Shown: positions 24,735 through 33,311 of the stretch, in pieces | Numbering within the stretch: position 1 is the stretch's first letter | How the letters are laid out: every line of letters begins with the position of its first letter | Assembly: GCF_021768455.1 (NCBI RefSeq) | Contig: NZ_JAIZVX010000021.1 | Location: forward strand, 1 to 37,021 | Direction: 5' to 3' | Origin: Aquabacterium sp. | GTDB taxonomy: Bacteria > Pseudomonadota > Gammaproteobacteria > Burkholderiales > Burkholderiaceae_C | Length of the DNA: 37,021 bases | Program-made: the position numbers and the translations under genes | The notes under the pieces: model-generated | Told to the model about the DNA's origin: nothing | What the model saw: the letters and a program-made list of their open reading frames with translations, nothing else | The model's database searches: none

Positions 24735-24804
24735 GCCTTCCGCCGATGCCATCAGGCATGATGATCGGGCCGCAGCCGTCGCAGCGGCCTTCCACGGTCC
24801 CGAC

Positions 24805-25674
24805 ATGAAAAGCCTCGTTCACCAGCTGCGCCTCTTCCTGGTCGCCCTGCAGTTCCTGACCCGCGTGCCCGTGCCTGCCTGGGTGGGCTTCGAGGCGACC
24901 TGGCTGCAGCAGTGCCTGCGTTGCTTTCCCCTGGTGGGGGCGCTGGTGGGGCTGGGTGGCGCCCTGGTGCTGGCCGCCACAGCCTTCTGGTGGCCGCCCT
25001 CCGTGGCCGTGGTGCTGAGCATGGCCTTCACCGTCTGGCTCACCGGCGGCTTCCACGAAGATGGCTGGGCCGACACCTGCGATGGCCTGGGCGGCAGCGT
25101 CAGTCGGGAAAGGGCGCTCACCATCATGAAGGACTCCCGCCTGGGCTCCTATGGGGCACTCGGCCTCATCGGCATCCTGGGCCTCAAGGCCAGTGTGCTG
25201 ATGGCCCTTGCCACGCCCCTGCACACCGAGCTGACCAGCGCCGAAACCAGCCAGATCCGACAGGTGCTGCTGGCCTGGACCATGCTCGGCATGGTCTGGT
25301 GCCATGCCGCCTCGCGCCTGGTGCCGGTGCTGCTGACCCGCTGGTTGCCTTATGCGGGCGACCTTGATCACGCCAAGGCCAAGCCGCTGGCGCTGCAGGT
25401 GGACCGCCGCACCGCGCTGGGCGCCGTCCTTTGCACGGCCCTGGTGGCCGCTGTGCTCTGGCTGTGCCTTTGGCAGGCCGGTTGGCCCACACCCACCCTG
25501 GAGGAAGCCCTGGGCCGCGCCAGCGCTGCCATGCTCCTGGGCGGGCTCTTTTGCGCACGCTGGTTCAAGCAGCGCCTGGGCGGCTACACCGGCGACACCC
25601 TGGGTGCGTCCCAGCAGCTGACCGAGGTCCTGGGCCTGCTCGCCTGGCTCACCGTGGTCCACCCCGTGCTGTGA
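24805..25674 (+). CDS. cobS: adenosylcobinamide-GDP ribazoletransferase (cobalamin synthase)
   Basis: 289-residue integral membrane CobS. It joins adenosylcobinamide-GDP with alpha-ribazole (phosphate), the last assembly step before dephosphorylation. Motifs are LQFLTRVPVP at the start, the metal-binding GGFHEDGWADTCDGLGG, RLGSYGALGL, and GYTGDTLGASQQLTEV near the end. Hydrophobic helices cover most of the chain. A 70-base gap separates it from cobT, and the phosphatase gene starts inside its stop codon region. Confidence 0.95.
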   Translation: MKSLVHQLRLFLVALQFLTRVPVPAWVGFEATWLQQCLRCFPLVGALVGLGGALVLAATAFWWPPSVAVVLSMAFTVWLTGGFHEDGWADTCDGLGGSVSRERALTIMKDSRLGSYGALGLIGILGLKASVLMALATPLHTELTSAETSQIRQVLLAWTMLGMVWCHAASRLVPVLLTRWLPYAGDLDHAKAKPLALQVDRRTALGAVLCTALVAAVLWLCLWQAGWPTPTLEEALGRASAAMLLGGLFCARWFKQRLGGYTGDTLGASQQLTEVLGLLAWLTVVHPVL

Positions 25675-26342
25675 ACCGGTGCGCCTCACCCTCACCATCG
25701 CTGGTGCCTGACCTCACCGCGCCCACGCAGCCGCAGCCGTGGGCACAGGCCTGGCGCCATCCTCGTCCCATCGGCTTCGAGGGGCGCTGCATCGGCCGCA
25801 CCGACCTGCCGGTCGACCGTCGCAAGGCCAAGCGCCTGGCCCACCGCATCCGCCAGGCGGCACGCCGCCATGGTTGGCCGCAGGTGGTCCACACCTCGCC
25901 CCTGCGTCGCTGCGCCGAGGTGGGCCGCTGGCTGCGCCGCTGGGGCTGGCGTCACCACGTCGACCCTGCATTGCTGGAGATGGACTTCGGCCGCTGGGAC
26001 GGCCTCGCCTGGGCGGACATCCCCCACGCCGAGGTCGATGCCTGGGTGGCCGATTTCGCCGGCCATGCCCCCGGCGAAGGCGAATCCCTCCAGGCCATGC
26101 TGACCCGTGTCGCGGCCTGGGCGCCGTGTCAGACCCCGCCTGCCACCTTGCCCGCCGCGTCCCCCACCTCTGCACCCTTCCTCATCGTGGCCCATGCTGG
26201 CTGGATGCTGGCCCGCCAGTGGTGTGCCAACCATGCGGAACCTCCTCTGGCGGCCGCCGAATGGCCCCGCGCTCCGGCCTACGGTCAGGCCTGGTCGCTG
26301 GGGTCGCCGCTGTCGTCCACGGCGTTCAGGCTCAGGGGCTGA
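25671..26342 (+). CDS. cobC: alpha-ribazole phosphatase-like histidine phosphatase
   Basis: 223-residue histidine phosphatase-family protein at the end of the cob operon, probably removing phosphate from alpha-ribazole-5'-phosphate or adenosylcobalamin-5'-phosphate. The phospho-accepting His30 sits in RHPRP rather than the usual RHG. Next come GRCIGRTDLPVD, HTSPLRRCAEV, LLEMDFGRWDG and the second catalytic His175 in IVAHAGW. GTG 25671 overlaps the cobS stop (GTGA) and is the most likely start. Its last 58 bases overlap the convergent exonuclease gene. Function is inferred from motifs and context. Confidence 0.85.
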   Translation: MNRCASPSPSLVPDLTAPTQPQPWAQAWRHPRPIGFEGRCIGRTDLPVDRRKAKRLAHRIRQAARRHGWPQVVHTSPLRRCAEVGRWLRRWGWRHHVDPALLEMDFGRWDGLAWADIPHAEVDAWVADFAGHAPGEGESLQAMLTRVAAWAPCQTPPATLPAASPTSAPFLIVAHAGWMLARQWCANHAEPPLAAAEWPRAPAYGQAWSLGSPLSSTAFRLRG

Positions 26343-27358
26343 GCCTCGGCTTCCACCGCGTCGTTGGCCGCTTCGCCGCCAAAGTCCGTGGCCATGGCCG
26401 ATGCGTCCAGGCCCTGCTCTTGCAGCCAGCGCACCAGCACAGCCTCTTGCCCGTGGGTCACGATCACCCGCTCCGCTCCGGTGGCCGCGATGGCGCCCAC
26501 CAGGCCTGGCCAGTCGGCGTGGTCCGACAGCACAAAACCCCGGTCCAGGCCTGCCCTGCGGCGCGCACCGCGCAGCTGCATCCAGCCTGAGGCCATGGCG
26601 TCCGAGGCGTCGGCCAGCTGGCGCGCCAGGGGGCCACGGGCGGCACTGGGCGGCGCGATCACCAGGGCCCGTTGCCACACGGCCTTGTCCTTCACCTCGG
26701 CGGGCTTCAGGGTCTCCGGCAGGGCGATCCCCTCGGCCCGGTAGGCCGCATTCAGCCCTTCCATGGCGCTGTGGGCCACGATGGGCCCGATGCCTGCGTC
26801 CACCCCGGCCAGCAGGCGTTGCGCCTTGCCAAAGCTGTAACCCAGCAGCAGGGAAGGGCGGCCTGCGGCCACATTGGCCTGCCACCAGGCATTGATCTCG
26901 GCAAAGACCTCAGAGGAGGCGCGCCAGCGGTAGATCGGCAGGCCAAAAGTCGATTCGGTGATGAAGGTGTCGCACTTGACCGATTCGAAAGCGGTGCAGG
27001 TGCGATCGGGCTCGGTCTTGTAGTCGCCCGACACCACCCAGACCTGCCCACCGTGCGCCAGCCGCACCTGGGCCGATCCCAGGACATGACCCGCCGGGTG
27101 CAGCGACACCGTCACCCCATTGACCTGCAGGGTCTCGCCATAGGCCAGGGTCTGCAGCGCGATCCCCTGGCCCAGCCGGGCCTTGAGCACCCCTGCGCCG
27201 GGGGCTGCGCACAGGTAGCGGCCATGGCCTCCCCGCGCATGGTCCGCATGGGCGTGGGTGATCACGGCGCGTGGCACGGGACGCCAGGGATCGATGTGGA
27301 AGTCGCCAGCCGGGCAGTACAGCCCCTCGGGCCGGCGCACGACGAGGTCGCTCACCAT
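26285..27358 (-). CDS. MBL-fold exonuclease of the ligase-associated type
   Basis: 357-residue metallo-beta-lactamase/beta-CASP nuclease. The metal motif HAHADH is at residues 35-40, followed by HPAGHVLGSAQ, VVSGDYKTEPDRTC, ITESTFGLPIYRW, and a C-terminal FVLSDHADWPGL plus VIVTHGQE. This matches the family annotated as ligase-associated DNA exonuclease, usually encoded with an ATP-dependent ligase, an Lhr-type helicase and a phosphoesterase. None of those is in the window. ATG 27358 is chosen over the longer frame because the product then begins right at the fold. It lies 4 bases after clsB in the same direction. The family call is good; the DNA-repair role is inferred. Confidence 0.88.
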   Translation of the reverse strand: MVSDLVVRRPEGLYCPAGDFHIDPWRPVPRAVITHAHADHARGGHGRYLCAAPGAGVLKARLGQGIALQTLAYGETLQVNGVTVSLHPAGHVLGSAQVRLAHGGQVWVVSGDYKTEPDRTCTAFESVKCDTFITESTFGLPIYRWRASSEVFAEINAWWQANVAAGRPSLLLGYSFGKAQRLLAGVDAGIGPIVAHSAMEGLNAAYRAEGIALPETLKPAEVKDKAVWQRALVIAPPSAARGPLARQLADASDAMASGWMQLRGARRRAGLDRGFVLSDHADWPGLVGAIAATGAERVIVTHGQEAVLVRWLQEQGLDASAMATDFGGEAANDAVEAEAQPLSLNAVDDSGDPSDQA

Positions 27359-27362
27359 GGCC

Positions 27363-28676
27363 TCAGTATCGCTTCGTGACGCCGCCCAGGCGCAGGTAGC
27401 CCTGGGCCAGGAAGGCCACAAAGCGGCGGCGCAGGCGGGCTGCCAGGCCGCCCGAAGCGGCATCTGCCGCGTCCACCAGGCGGCTGTGCGCGAAGTCGCC
27501 GTCCAGGGCCTGGCCCAACGCCTTCACGAAACCGCGGTCGCGCACGATCACATTGGCCTCCAGGTTGAGCACCAGCGAAAGCGGGTCGAGGTTGGACGAG
27601 CCCACCGTGGCCCATTCGTCGTCCACGCGCATGACCTTTGCGTGCAGAAAGGCCGCCTGGTACTCGTGGATCTGTACGCCGTCCTGCTGCAACTCGGCGT
27701 ACAGGGCCTGAGCGGCCATCGCCGCGATGCGAAAGTCGGCCTTGCCCTGCAGCAGCAAGCGCACCCGCACGCCGCGCTGCGCGGCCTGGCCCAGGGCCCG
27801 GCGCATGGCCAGGCGGGGGTAGAAGTAGGGCGTGACGATGTCGATCTGCGCCCGCGCTTGGTGGATGGCCTGCAGGCTGGCCTGTTCGATGGTGCGCCGT
27901 TGGCGCAGGTTGTCGCGCAACACGAAGGCGCTGCGCACCGGTGCGTGCAGCGCCGCCGCATCGGCCAGGCGGGCCTGCTCTGAAGGGTGCAGGCGCAACC
28001 GGGCCTGTTGCCACAGGGCCCTGAGCCGCTGCATGCGCCCGGGCTCCTGAGCCAGTTGTGTCAGCTCGTCGCGCCAGTCGCGGCCAAACTGCGCGCGTGT
28101 CCACATGGCCTTGGCGGTGTGCAGCACCGGCGCCACCACAGGGCCTTGCAGGGCCACCGCGTAATCCAGCCGGGGCGAGGCCATCCAGCCGTGGTGGGCG
28201 TCGTAGCGGTCATCGATCAGGTTGATGCCGCCCACAAAGCCCAGCTTGTCATCGACCACACACAGCTTCATGTGCATGCGCCGCCAGGCGCCCGGGTCCA
28301 GCAGTCCCCAGAGCCGATGCAGCGGGCGGAACTGCACCAGCGCGACCCCAGCGCGCTTCAGGTCGCGCCACAGGCCGGCGGGCGCCATGTCCGAGCCCAG
28401 GGCGTCGACCACCATGTGCACGGCCACGCCACGCCGAGCCGCCCGCATCAGCGCCGCCAGCACCTGACCGCTTTGCCCTTCGGCCGACACGAGGTAGACC
28501 GCCACCCAGACGCTGAGCCGAGCCTGTTCGATGGCGTTCACCATGGCCGGAAACAGCGCCCGCCCCCCACGCAGCAGTTGCACCTGGTTGCCCCCGGTGT
28601 AAACCGGTTTGCGCTGTGCATACCAGGCCAGGGACGCCAGCGTGCGCTCGAGCGGGTCTTCCCGCAGGCCGACCAT
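27363..28676 (-). CDS. clsB: cardiolipin synthase B-type phospholipase D protein
   Basis: 437-residue phospholipase D-superfamily protein with two HKD motifs: H135-K137-D142 in HMKLCVVD and H345-K347-D352 in HAKVMRVD, each followed by a G(S/G)xN segment (VGGINLID, VGSSNLDP). ClsB-type enzymes make cardiolipin from phosphatidylglycerol, with phosphatidylethanolamine or a second phosphatidylglycerol, at the inner membrane. It has no N-terminal transmembrane helices, as expected of ClsB rather than ClsA. ATG 28676 lies 2 bases after the stop of the EEP gene, so the two are coupled; a longer start at 28736 would lie inside that gene. Confidence 0.9.
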   Translation of the reverse strand: MVGLREDPLERTLASLAWYAQRKPVYTGGNQVQLLRGGRALFPAMVNAIEQARLSVWVAVYLVSAEGQSGQVLAALMRAARRGVAVHMVVDALGSDMAPAGLWRDLKRAGVALVQFRPLHRLWGLLDPGAWRRMHMKLCVVDDKLGFVGGINLIDDRYDAHHGWMASPRLDYAVALQGPVVAPVLHTAKAMWTRAQFGRDWRDELTQLAQEPGRMQRLRALWQQARLRLHPSEQARLADAAALHAPVRSAFVLRDNLRQRRTIEQASLQAIHQARAQIDIVTPYFYPRLAMRRALGQAAQRGVRVRLLLQGKADFRIAAMAAQALYAELQQDGVQIHEYQAAFLHAKVMRVDDEWATVGSSNLDPLSLVLNLEANVIVRDRGFVKALGQALDGDFAHSRLVDAADAASGGLAARLRRRFVAFLAQGYLRLGGVTKRY

Positions 28677-28678
28677 GC

Positions 28679-29491
28679 TCAGTCGCTCAGGTCGAACTCG
28701 ACCACCAGCGGCAGGTGGTCCGACAGCCTTGCCCACGCCTGGCCCCGCGGCACCATGATGGAGGCGCAGCGCAGGCCGCGGGTGTACATGCGGTCCAGGG
28801 CCAGCACCGGCACCATCGACGGGAAGGTCGCCACGCGGGCCTCGTCCTCGCGGCGCGCCCGGTCCAGCCCCACCGAGGCCAGGATGCCGTCCAGCTTTTC
28901 GTTCCAGTCATTGAAGTCGCCTGCCACCACCACCGGCGCGCGTGGCGGGATCCGGTGGGCCACCAACTCGGTCAGGCGCTCGGCCTGGCGCACCCGGCTG
29001 GCGTGGATCAGGCCCAGGTGCACCACCACCACGTGCACCTCCACGCCGCGCCAGCGCACCGGCACGTGCAGCAGGCCGCGCTGTTCGAAACGGTGGTCCG
29101 AGACGTCGTGGTGGGCGATGTCGCCGATTGGCCAGCGCGCCAGCAAGGCGTTGCCATGCTCGCCCTGGCGTGTGACCGCATTCGTGCGGTAAGCCACCTC
29201 ATAGCCCTCTGGCGCCAGGTAATCTGCCTGGGGCACATCAGGCCAGGCCATCGCGCCAAAGTTCGTGTGCGAAAAGCGCTGCGCCTCGGCATGGTTGAAA
29301 CGCCGCACCTCCTGCAGGCAGACGATGTCGGCGTCCAGCGCCTCGACCGCGAGCGTCAGGTTGTGGATCTCCAGGCGCTTGGTGGGCCCCATGCCACGCA
29401 CACCCTTGTGGATGTTGTAGGTCGCCACACGCAGGTGGCTGGACGACAGCGTTGTGGGCGGCAGTTGCGTCGACTGGAGCGGGTTCAGCAT
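28679..29491 (-). CDS. endonuclease/exonuclease/phosphatase family protein
   Basis: 270-residue EEP-superfamily hydrolase. Active-site landmarks are Asn26 in TYNIHKG, Glu61 in CLQEVRR, GDFNDWNEKL, and SDHLPLVVEF near the C-terminus. The substrate may be DNA, phospholipid or another phosphodiester. Genes of this type often precede clsB (YbhP-YbhO in E. coli), so a link with phospholipid metabolism is plausible. It has no signal peptide or membrane helix. It lies 52 bases after nudB and directly before clsB. Confidence 0.9.
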   Translation of the reverse strand: MLNPLQSTQLPPTTLSSSHLRVATYNIHKGVRGMGPTKRLEIHNLTLAVEALDADIVCLQEVRRFNHAEAQRFSHTNFGAMAWPDVPQADYLAPEGYEVAYRTNAVTRQGEHGNALLARWPIGDIAHHDVSDHRFEQRGLLHVPVRWRGVEVHVVVVHLGLIHASRVRQAERLTELVAHRIPPRAPVVVAGDFNDWNEKLDGILASVGLDRARREDEARVATFPSMVPVLALDRMYTRGLRCASIMVPRGQAWARLSDHLPLVVEFDLSD

Positions 29492-29543
29492 GGTCTGGCG
29501 GGGGCGGTCGTTCCGTTCGGTGTGAAGGCCTCAGCGGGAGGAT

Positions 29544-30017
29544 TCAGCGCGCGGCACGCCGCTGCGGCAGCTGCAGGATGGCCTCTGCGTTCGAGGGTGA
29601 GAAGCACTTGTCTGCCGCCGCCTGCCAGGGCAGCCAGACGTGGTCGGTGTGCTCGTCCGGCGCCAGGGTCACGGCCACGTCACGCGGCACGCACAGGCCA
29701 AACACCCGCTCGGTGTTGTGTGTCACACCCGGGGCATAACGGTGGCGCCACACGGGGTAGATCTCGTAGACGTTTTCCAGGGCCCAGTCACTCAGGGCCT
29801 GGGTCGGCACGCCAGGGCCACCCACGACGATGCCGGTTTCCTCGGCCACCTCGCGCACGGCCGTCTCGCGCCAGTCTTCGTCCAGGTGGTCCTTCGAGCC
29901 TGTCACGCTTTGCCAGAAACCCGGCTGCTTGGCCCGCTCGATCAGCAGCACCTCCAGGTCGGGCGAATGGATCACCACCAGAACGGACTGCGGGATCTTG
30001 GGTGCGGCGGGTGGCAT
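29544..30017 (-). CDS. nudB: dihydroneopterin triphosphate diphosphatase NudB
   Basis: 157-residue Nudix hydrolase. It removes pyrophosphate from 7,8-dihydroneopterin triphosphate, an early step of folate synthesis. The Nudix box reads GSKDHLDEDWRETAVREVAE followed by ETGIV. The G-to-E spacing is one residue longer than the textbook GX5E, a form I associate with betaproteobacterial NudB. FWQSVTGSKD and VWRHRYAPG also fit NudB. An in-frame ATG lies at 30026, but the AAGGG directly abuts it; the same AAGGG is 9 bases before ATG 30017, which is therefore preferred. It follows aspS in the same direction, past a terminator. Confidence 0.9.
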   Translation of the reverse strand: MPPAAPKIPQSVLVVIHSPDLEVLLIERAKQPGFWQSVTGSKDHLDEDWRETAVREVAEETGIVVGGPGVPTQALSDWALENVYEIYPVWRHRYAPGVTHNTERVFGLCVPRDVAVTLAPDEHTDHVWLPWQAAADKCFSPSNAEAILQLPQRRAAR

Positions 30018-30074
30018 GGGCGTCATCCCTTGAGTTTGTCATGCCGACAGCAGCCCCACGGTGCGCCGAGGAAA

Positions 30075-30100
30075 CAAAAAAGGCCACCCGAAGGTGGCCT
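30075..30100 (-). terminator. rho-independent terminator of aspS
   Basis: Minus-strand hairpin AGGCCACC-TTCG-GGTGGCCT (30100-30081) with a UUCG tetraloop, followed by a six-base T run. It ends aspS transcription; nudB would then rely on read-through or a promoter of its own. Confidence 0.92.
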
Positions 30101-30144
30101 CTTGTGCAGGCGTGGCGCGGATGCGATCCGCGCAGTCCGCGGGA

Positions 30145-31953
30145 TCAGGCAGCAGGCGTCTGGCCCGCAGCCGCGGCGCTGTTGCGCAGGCGGATGTGCA
30201 GTTCGCGCAACTGCTTTTCGTCCACGTTCGAGGGCGCGCCCGTCAGCAGGCACTGTGCGCGCTGCGTCTTGGGGAAGGCGATCACGTCGCGGATCGATTC
30301 GGCCTTGGTCATCAGCGTCACCAGGCGGTCCAGGCCGAAAGCCAGGCCACCGTGCGGGGGGGCGCCGTACTGCAGGGCGTCCAGCAGGAAGCCGAACTTC
30401 ACCTGGGCGTCTTCCTTGCTGATGTTCAGGGCGCTGAACACCTTCGACTGCACCTCGGCGCGGTGGATGCGGATGGAACCGCCGCCCAGCTCCCAGCCGT
30501 TGAGCACCATGTCGTAGGCCTTGGCAATGCACTTGCCCGGGTCCGAATCCATGTAGTCCTCGTGGCCGTCCTTCGGCGCGGTGAAGGGGTGGTGCACGGC
30601 GTTCCAGCGCTCCGACTCGTCGTCGTACTCGAACATCGGGAAGTCCACCACCCACAGCGGTGCCCAGCGGTCTTCGAACAGGCCAGCCTTCTTGCCGAAC
30701 TCCGAATGGCCGACCTTCAGTCGCAGGGCGCCGATGGCGTCGTTGACGATCTTTTCCTTGTCGGCACCGAAGAACAGCAGGTCGCCATCCTGTGCGCCCG
30801 TCAGTTCGAGGACCTTGTTCAGTGCGGCGTCGTGAAGGTTCTTCACGATCGGCGACTGCAGGCCATCACGGCCCTTGGCCACTTCGTTGACCTTGATCCA
30901 GGCCAGGCCCTTGGCGCCGTAGATCTTGACGAACTCGGTGTAGGCGTCGATCTCCGAGCGGCTCATGGCGCCGCCACCTGGTACACGCAGGGCCACCACG
31001 CGGCCACCCTTGGTGGTGGCCGGCGTCGAGAAGACCTTGAAGTCCACGTCCTTCATCACCTCGGTCAGCTCGGTGAACTGCATCTTCACGCGCAGGTCGG
31101 GCTTGTCCGAGCCGTACAGGAACATGGCATCGGCGTACTTCATCACCGGGTAGGCGCCCAGGTCCACGTTCAAGGCCTTCATGAAGACGTGGCGGATCAT
31201 GCCTTCGAACATGTCACGGATTTCCTGCTCGTTCAGGAAGCTCGTTTCAATGTCGATCTGGGTGAATTCGGGCTGGCGATCGGCGCGCAGGTCTTCGTCG
31301 CGGAAGCACTTGGTGATCTGGTAGTAGCGGTCGAAGCCGGCCACCATCAGCAGCTGTTTGAACAGCTGGGGAGACTGCGGCAGCGCGAAGAACTGACCGT
31401 CGTGCACGCGCGAGGGCACCAGGTAGTCGCGGGCACCTTCCGGGGTCGACTTGGTCAGCATCGGCGTTTCGATGTCGACAAAACCGTGCTCGTCCAGGAA
31501 CTTGCGCGCTTCCATCGCCACGCGGTAGCGCAACATCAGGTTCTTCTGCATGTAGGGACGACGCAGGTCCAGCACGCGGTGCGTCAGGCGGGTCGTCTCC
31601 GACAGGTTGTCGTCGTCGATCTGGAACGGGGGCGTCACCGAGGCGTTCAGCACTTCCAGGCTGTGGGCCAGGATCTCGATCTTGCCGCTGGTCAGGCCGG
31701 CGTTTTCGGTACCAGCCGGGCGGGCGCGGACCAGGCCGGTGATCTTCAGGCAGTACTCGTTGCGCACCTCTTCTGCGATCTTGAAGGATTCGGCACGGTC
31801 GGGGTCGCACACGACCTGCACCAGGCCCTCGCGGTCACGCAGGTCGATGAAGATGACGCCGCCGTGGTCGCGGCGACGGTGGGCCCAGCCCATCAGCGTC
31901 ACGGTCTGGCCCATCAGCGCTTCGCTGACCAGACCACAGTAAGTGGTGCGCAT
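30145..31953 (-). CDS. aspS: aspartate--tRNA(Asp/Asn) ligase
   Basis: 602-residue bacterial-type AspRS. It has an N-terminal OB-fold anticodon domain (about 1-105), the class II catalytic core (motif 2 [20 protein letters not shown], motif 3 GLAFGLDRL), and the bacterial GAD insertion (about 290-410). His30 in RRRDHGG and Gly81 in RPAGT correspond to the residues linked to relaxed tRNA specificity in Pseudomonas aeruginosa AspRS (His31, Gly81). The enzyme therefore probably charges both tRNA-Asp and tRNA-Asn, with GatCAB completing Asn-tRNA. A GGAG ribosome site lies 9 bases before ATG 31953. It follows fmdB and the DUF502 gene. Confidence 0.97.
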   Translation of the reverse strand: MRTTYCGLVSEALMGQTVTLMGWAHRRRDHGGVIFIDLRDREGLVQVVCDPDRAESFKIAEEVRNEYCLKITGLVRARPAGTENAGLTSGKIEILAHSLEVLNASVTPPFQIDDDNLSETTRLTHRVLDLRRPYMQKNLMLRYRVAMEARKFLDEHGFVDIETPMLTKSTPEGARDYLVPSRVHDGQFFALPQSPQLFKQLLMVAGFDRYYQITKCFRDEDLRADRQPEFTQIDIETSFLNEQEIRDMFEGMIRHVFMKALNVDLGAYPVMKYADAMFLYGSDKPDLRVKMQFTELTEVMKDVDFKVFSTPATTKGGRVVALRVPGGGAMSRSEIDAYTEFVKIYGAKGLAWIKVNEVAKGRDGLQSPIVKNLHDAALNKVLELTGAQDGDLLFFGADKEKIVNDAIGALRLKVGHSEFGKKAGLFEDRWAPLWVVDFPMFEYDDESERWNAVHHPFTAPKDGHEDYMDSDPGKCIAKAYDMVLNGWELGGGSIRIHRAEVQSKVFSALNISKEDAQVKFGFLLDALQYGAPPHGGLAFGLDRLVTLMTKAESIRDVIAFPKTQRAQCLLTGAPSNVDEKQLRELHIRLRNSAAAAGQTPAA

Positions 31954-32026
31954 TCTTGTTCTCTCCGGGAGGAAGGTCGAGCGGCCGGGCGCGACAGCAG
32001 CCCGGCTCGAAACCCTCGATTGTCGT

Positions 32027-32701
32027 TCAGGATTGGGTTGTTGGGGCCGTGCCCGACGAAGTCGGCGGCAAAGTGCCCGATGGGGCCGACGGCGGTGGGG
32101 CCACCACGCCCATGGAAATGATGTACTTCAGGGCCTCGTCCACCGACATGTGCAGGGCCGTCACATCGGCGCGCGGCACGATCAGCATGAAACCCGAGGT
32201 CGGGTTGGGGGTGGTCGGCACGTACAGCGTGACCATGTCGGCTGGCAGGGCCTGGGCCACTTCACCCGACGGTTTGCCGGTCACGAAGGCGATGGTGTAG
32301 CTGCCCGCACGCGGGTATTGCACGATCACCGCCTCACGGAAAGCCTGGCCGCTGCTGGAAAACAGCGTGTCCGACACCTGCTTGACCGAGGTGTAGATGC
32401 TCTTGACGATGGGTATGTTCGAAAAGATCCGGTTCGACTGGTTGAGCAGCCACTGGCCGGCCATGTTGGAGACGGCCATGCCCGTCAGCAGCAGGGCCGC
32501 GACCACGATGATCACGCTCAGCCCCGGGATCTCGCGCAGCGACTGCAGCGAGGCGCGCAGGCTTTCCGGCAGCACCGTCTGCGCCGCCACGACGAACCAG
32601 GCGAAAACACCGTCGAGCGCACCGATGACGTTCATCAGCACCCAGACGGTGATGGCCAAAGGCAGCCAGACGAGCAGGCCGGTGAGGATGTATTTCTTCA
32701 C
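32027..32701 (-). CDS. DUF502 family membrane protein
   Basis: 224-residue protein of the uncharacterised DUF502 family. There are two strongly hydrophobic segments, at about residues 4-28 and 60-82, then a soluble domain with the family-typical [35 protein letters not shown], and [15 protein letters not shown]. The last ~25 residues are a Pro/Ser/Thr-rich tail. It lies between fmdB and aspS, a common betaproteobacterial order. Function is unknown. Confidence 0.92.
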   Translation of the reverse strand: MKKYILTGLLVWLPLAITVWVLMNVIGALDGVFAWFVVAAQTVLPESLRASLQSLREIPGLSVIIVVAALLLTGMAVSNMAGQWLLNQSNRIFSNIPIVKSIYTSVKQVSDTLFSSSGQAFREAVIVQYPRAGSYTIAFVTGKPSGEVAQALPADMVTLYVPTTPNPTSGFMLIVPRADVTALHMSVDEALKYIISMGVVAPPPSAPSGTLPPTSSGTAPTTQS

Positions 32702-32764
32702 GTGGGATCAGGAGGGCAAAGGGGAGGGCGCGCCGGAGAGGCGCGAAGGCTGAGCCGCATCATG

Positions 32765-32783
32765 CCCGACAAACGGTGTCGGG
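32765..32783. other. small hairpin between fmdB and DUF502 gene
   Basis: CCCGACA (32765-32771) and TGTCGGG (32777-32783) form a perfect 7-bp stem with a 5-base loop. No T run follows, so it is not a classical terminator; a role in RNA processing or attenuation is possible but unproven. Confidence 0.4.
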
Positions 32784-32833
32784 CCGGTGGAGGCCAGGGG
32801 CGGAGGGCGCCCCAGGGGCCGACTTTGACGCGC

Positions 32834-33199
32834 TCAGTGGCAGGCGCAGGCGCTGCCGCAGCCCGCGGCCCCGGTGTCGCCACCACCCGAGGCGCTGGCG
32901 CTGCCCGAACTGCCACCCGCATCGCTGCTGGCAGGCGCGGCGGCAGCGCTGTCCGCCGATGTGGCGGCAGCGGTGCCTGCGGCCGCGCCGGTGGCGGGGG
33001 CGCTGGTGCCGCCCGAGCCACCGCGGAAGTCGGTGACGTACCAGCCGGACCCCTTCAACTGGAAGCCAGCCGCCGTGACCTGCTTCTTGAAGGCCTCGGC
33101 GCCGCAGGCCGGGCAGGTGCTCAGCACCGGGTCGGACATTTTTTGCAACACGTCCTTGGCATGGCCACAGGACTCACATCGGTAGGCGTAAATGGGCAT
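32834..33199 (-). CDS. FmdB-type zinc-ribbon protein
   Basis: 121-residue protein. The first ~55 residues form a zinc ribbon with CESCGH and CPACGAEAF (two CxxC pairs), followed by GSGWYVTDFRGG typical of the FmdB/regulatory zinc-ribbon family. Residues ~65-112 are low-complexity Ala/Gly/Ser/Thr, and the chain ends GCGSACACH, a second Cys-rich patch. ATG 33199 is chosen because MPIYAYRCESCG is the usual family start; an ATG six codons earlier is also in frame. First gene of fmdB-DUF502-aspS. The molecular role of the family is poorly known. Confidence 0.9.
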   Translation of the reverse strand: MPIYAYRCESCGHAKDVLQKMSDPVLSTCPACGAEAFKKQVTAAGFQLKGSGWYVTDFRGGSGGTSAPATGAAAGTAAATSADSAAAAPASSDAGGSSGSASASGGGDTGAAGCGSACACH

Positions 33200-33220
33200 C
33201 GTGACAACCTCGGGCAATCC

Positions 33221-33239
33221 CGTAAAACGCCATTTTACG
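33221..33239. promoter_or_regulatory. palindrome at probable fmdB-operon promoter
   Basis: CGTAAAA-CGCCA-TTTTACG, a perfect 7-bp inverted repeat, starting 22 bases before the fmdB start. Read on the minus strand it includes TAAAAT (33238-33233), a reasonable -10 box, but no well-spaced -35 is visible. It may be an operator over the promoter. Confidence 0.45.
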
Positions 33240-33311
33240 TGGGGGCGCGGGCCCGAGGTTTCAAGTGGGCCTCGTGCGCGGTGAAACCCCGCGAATCCGG
33301 GTCACATCCGC

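Noticed and set aside
30081-30100. The aspS terminator acting also on the plus strand
   Set aside because: The plus strand reads CTTGTGC after the stem, with no T run, and no plus-strand gene ends there.
30061-32121. 686-codon plus-strand open frame opposite aspS
   Set aside because: It is antisense to a fully conserved aspartyl-tRNA synthetase, has no domain, and spans the aspS terminator.
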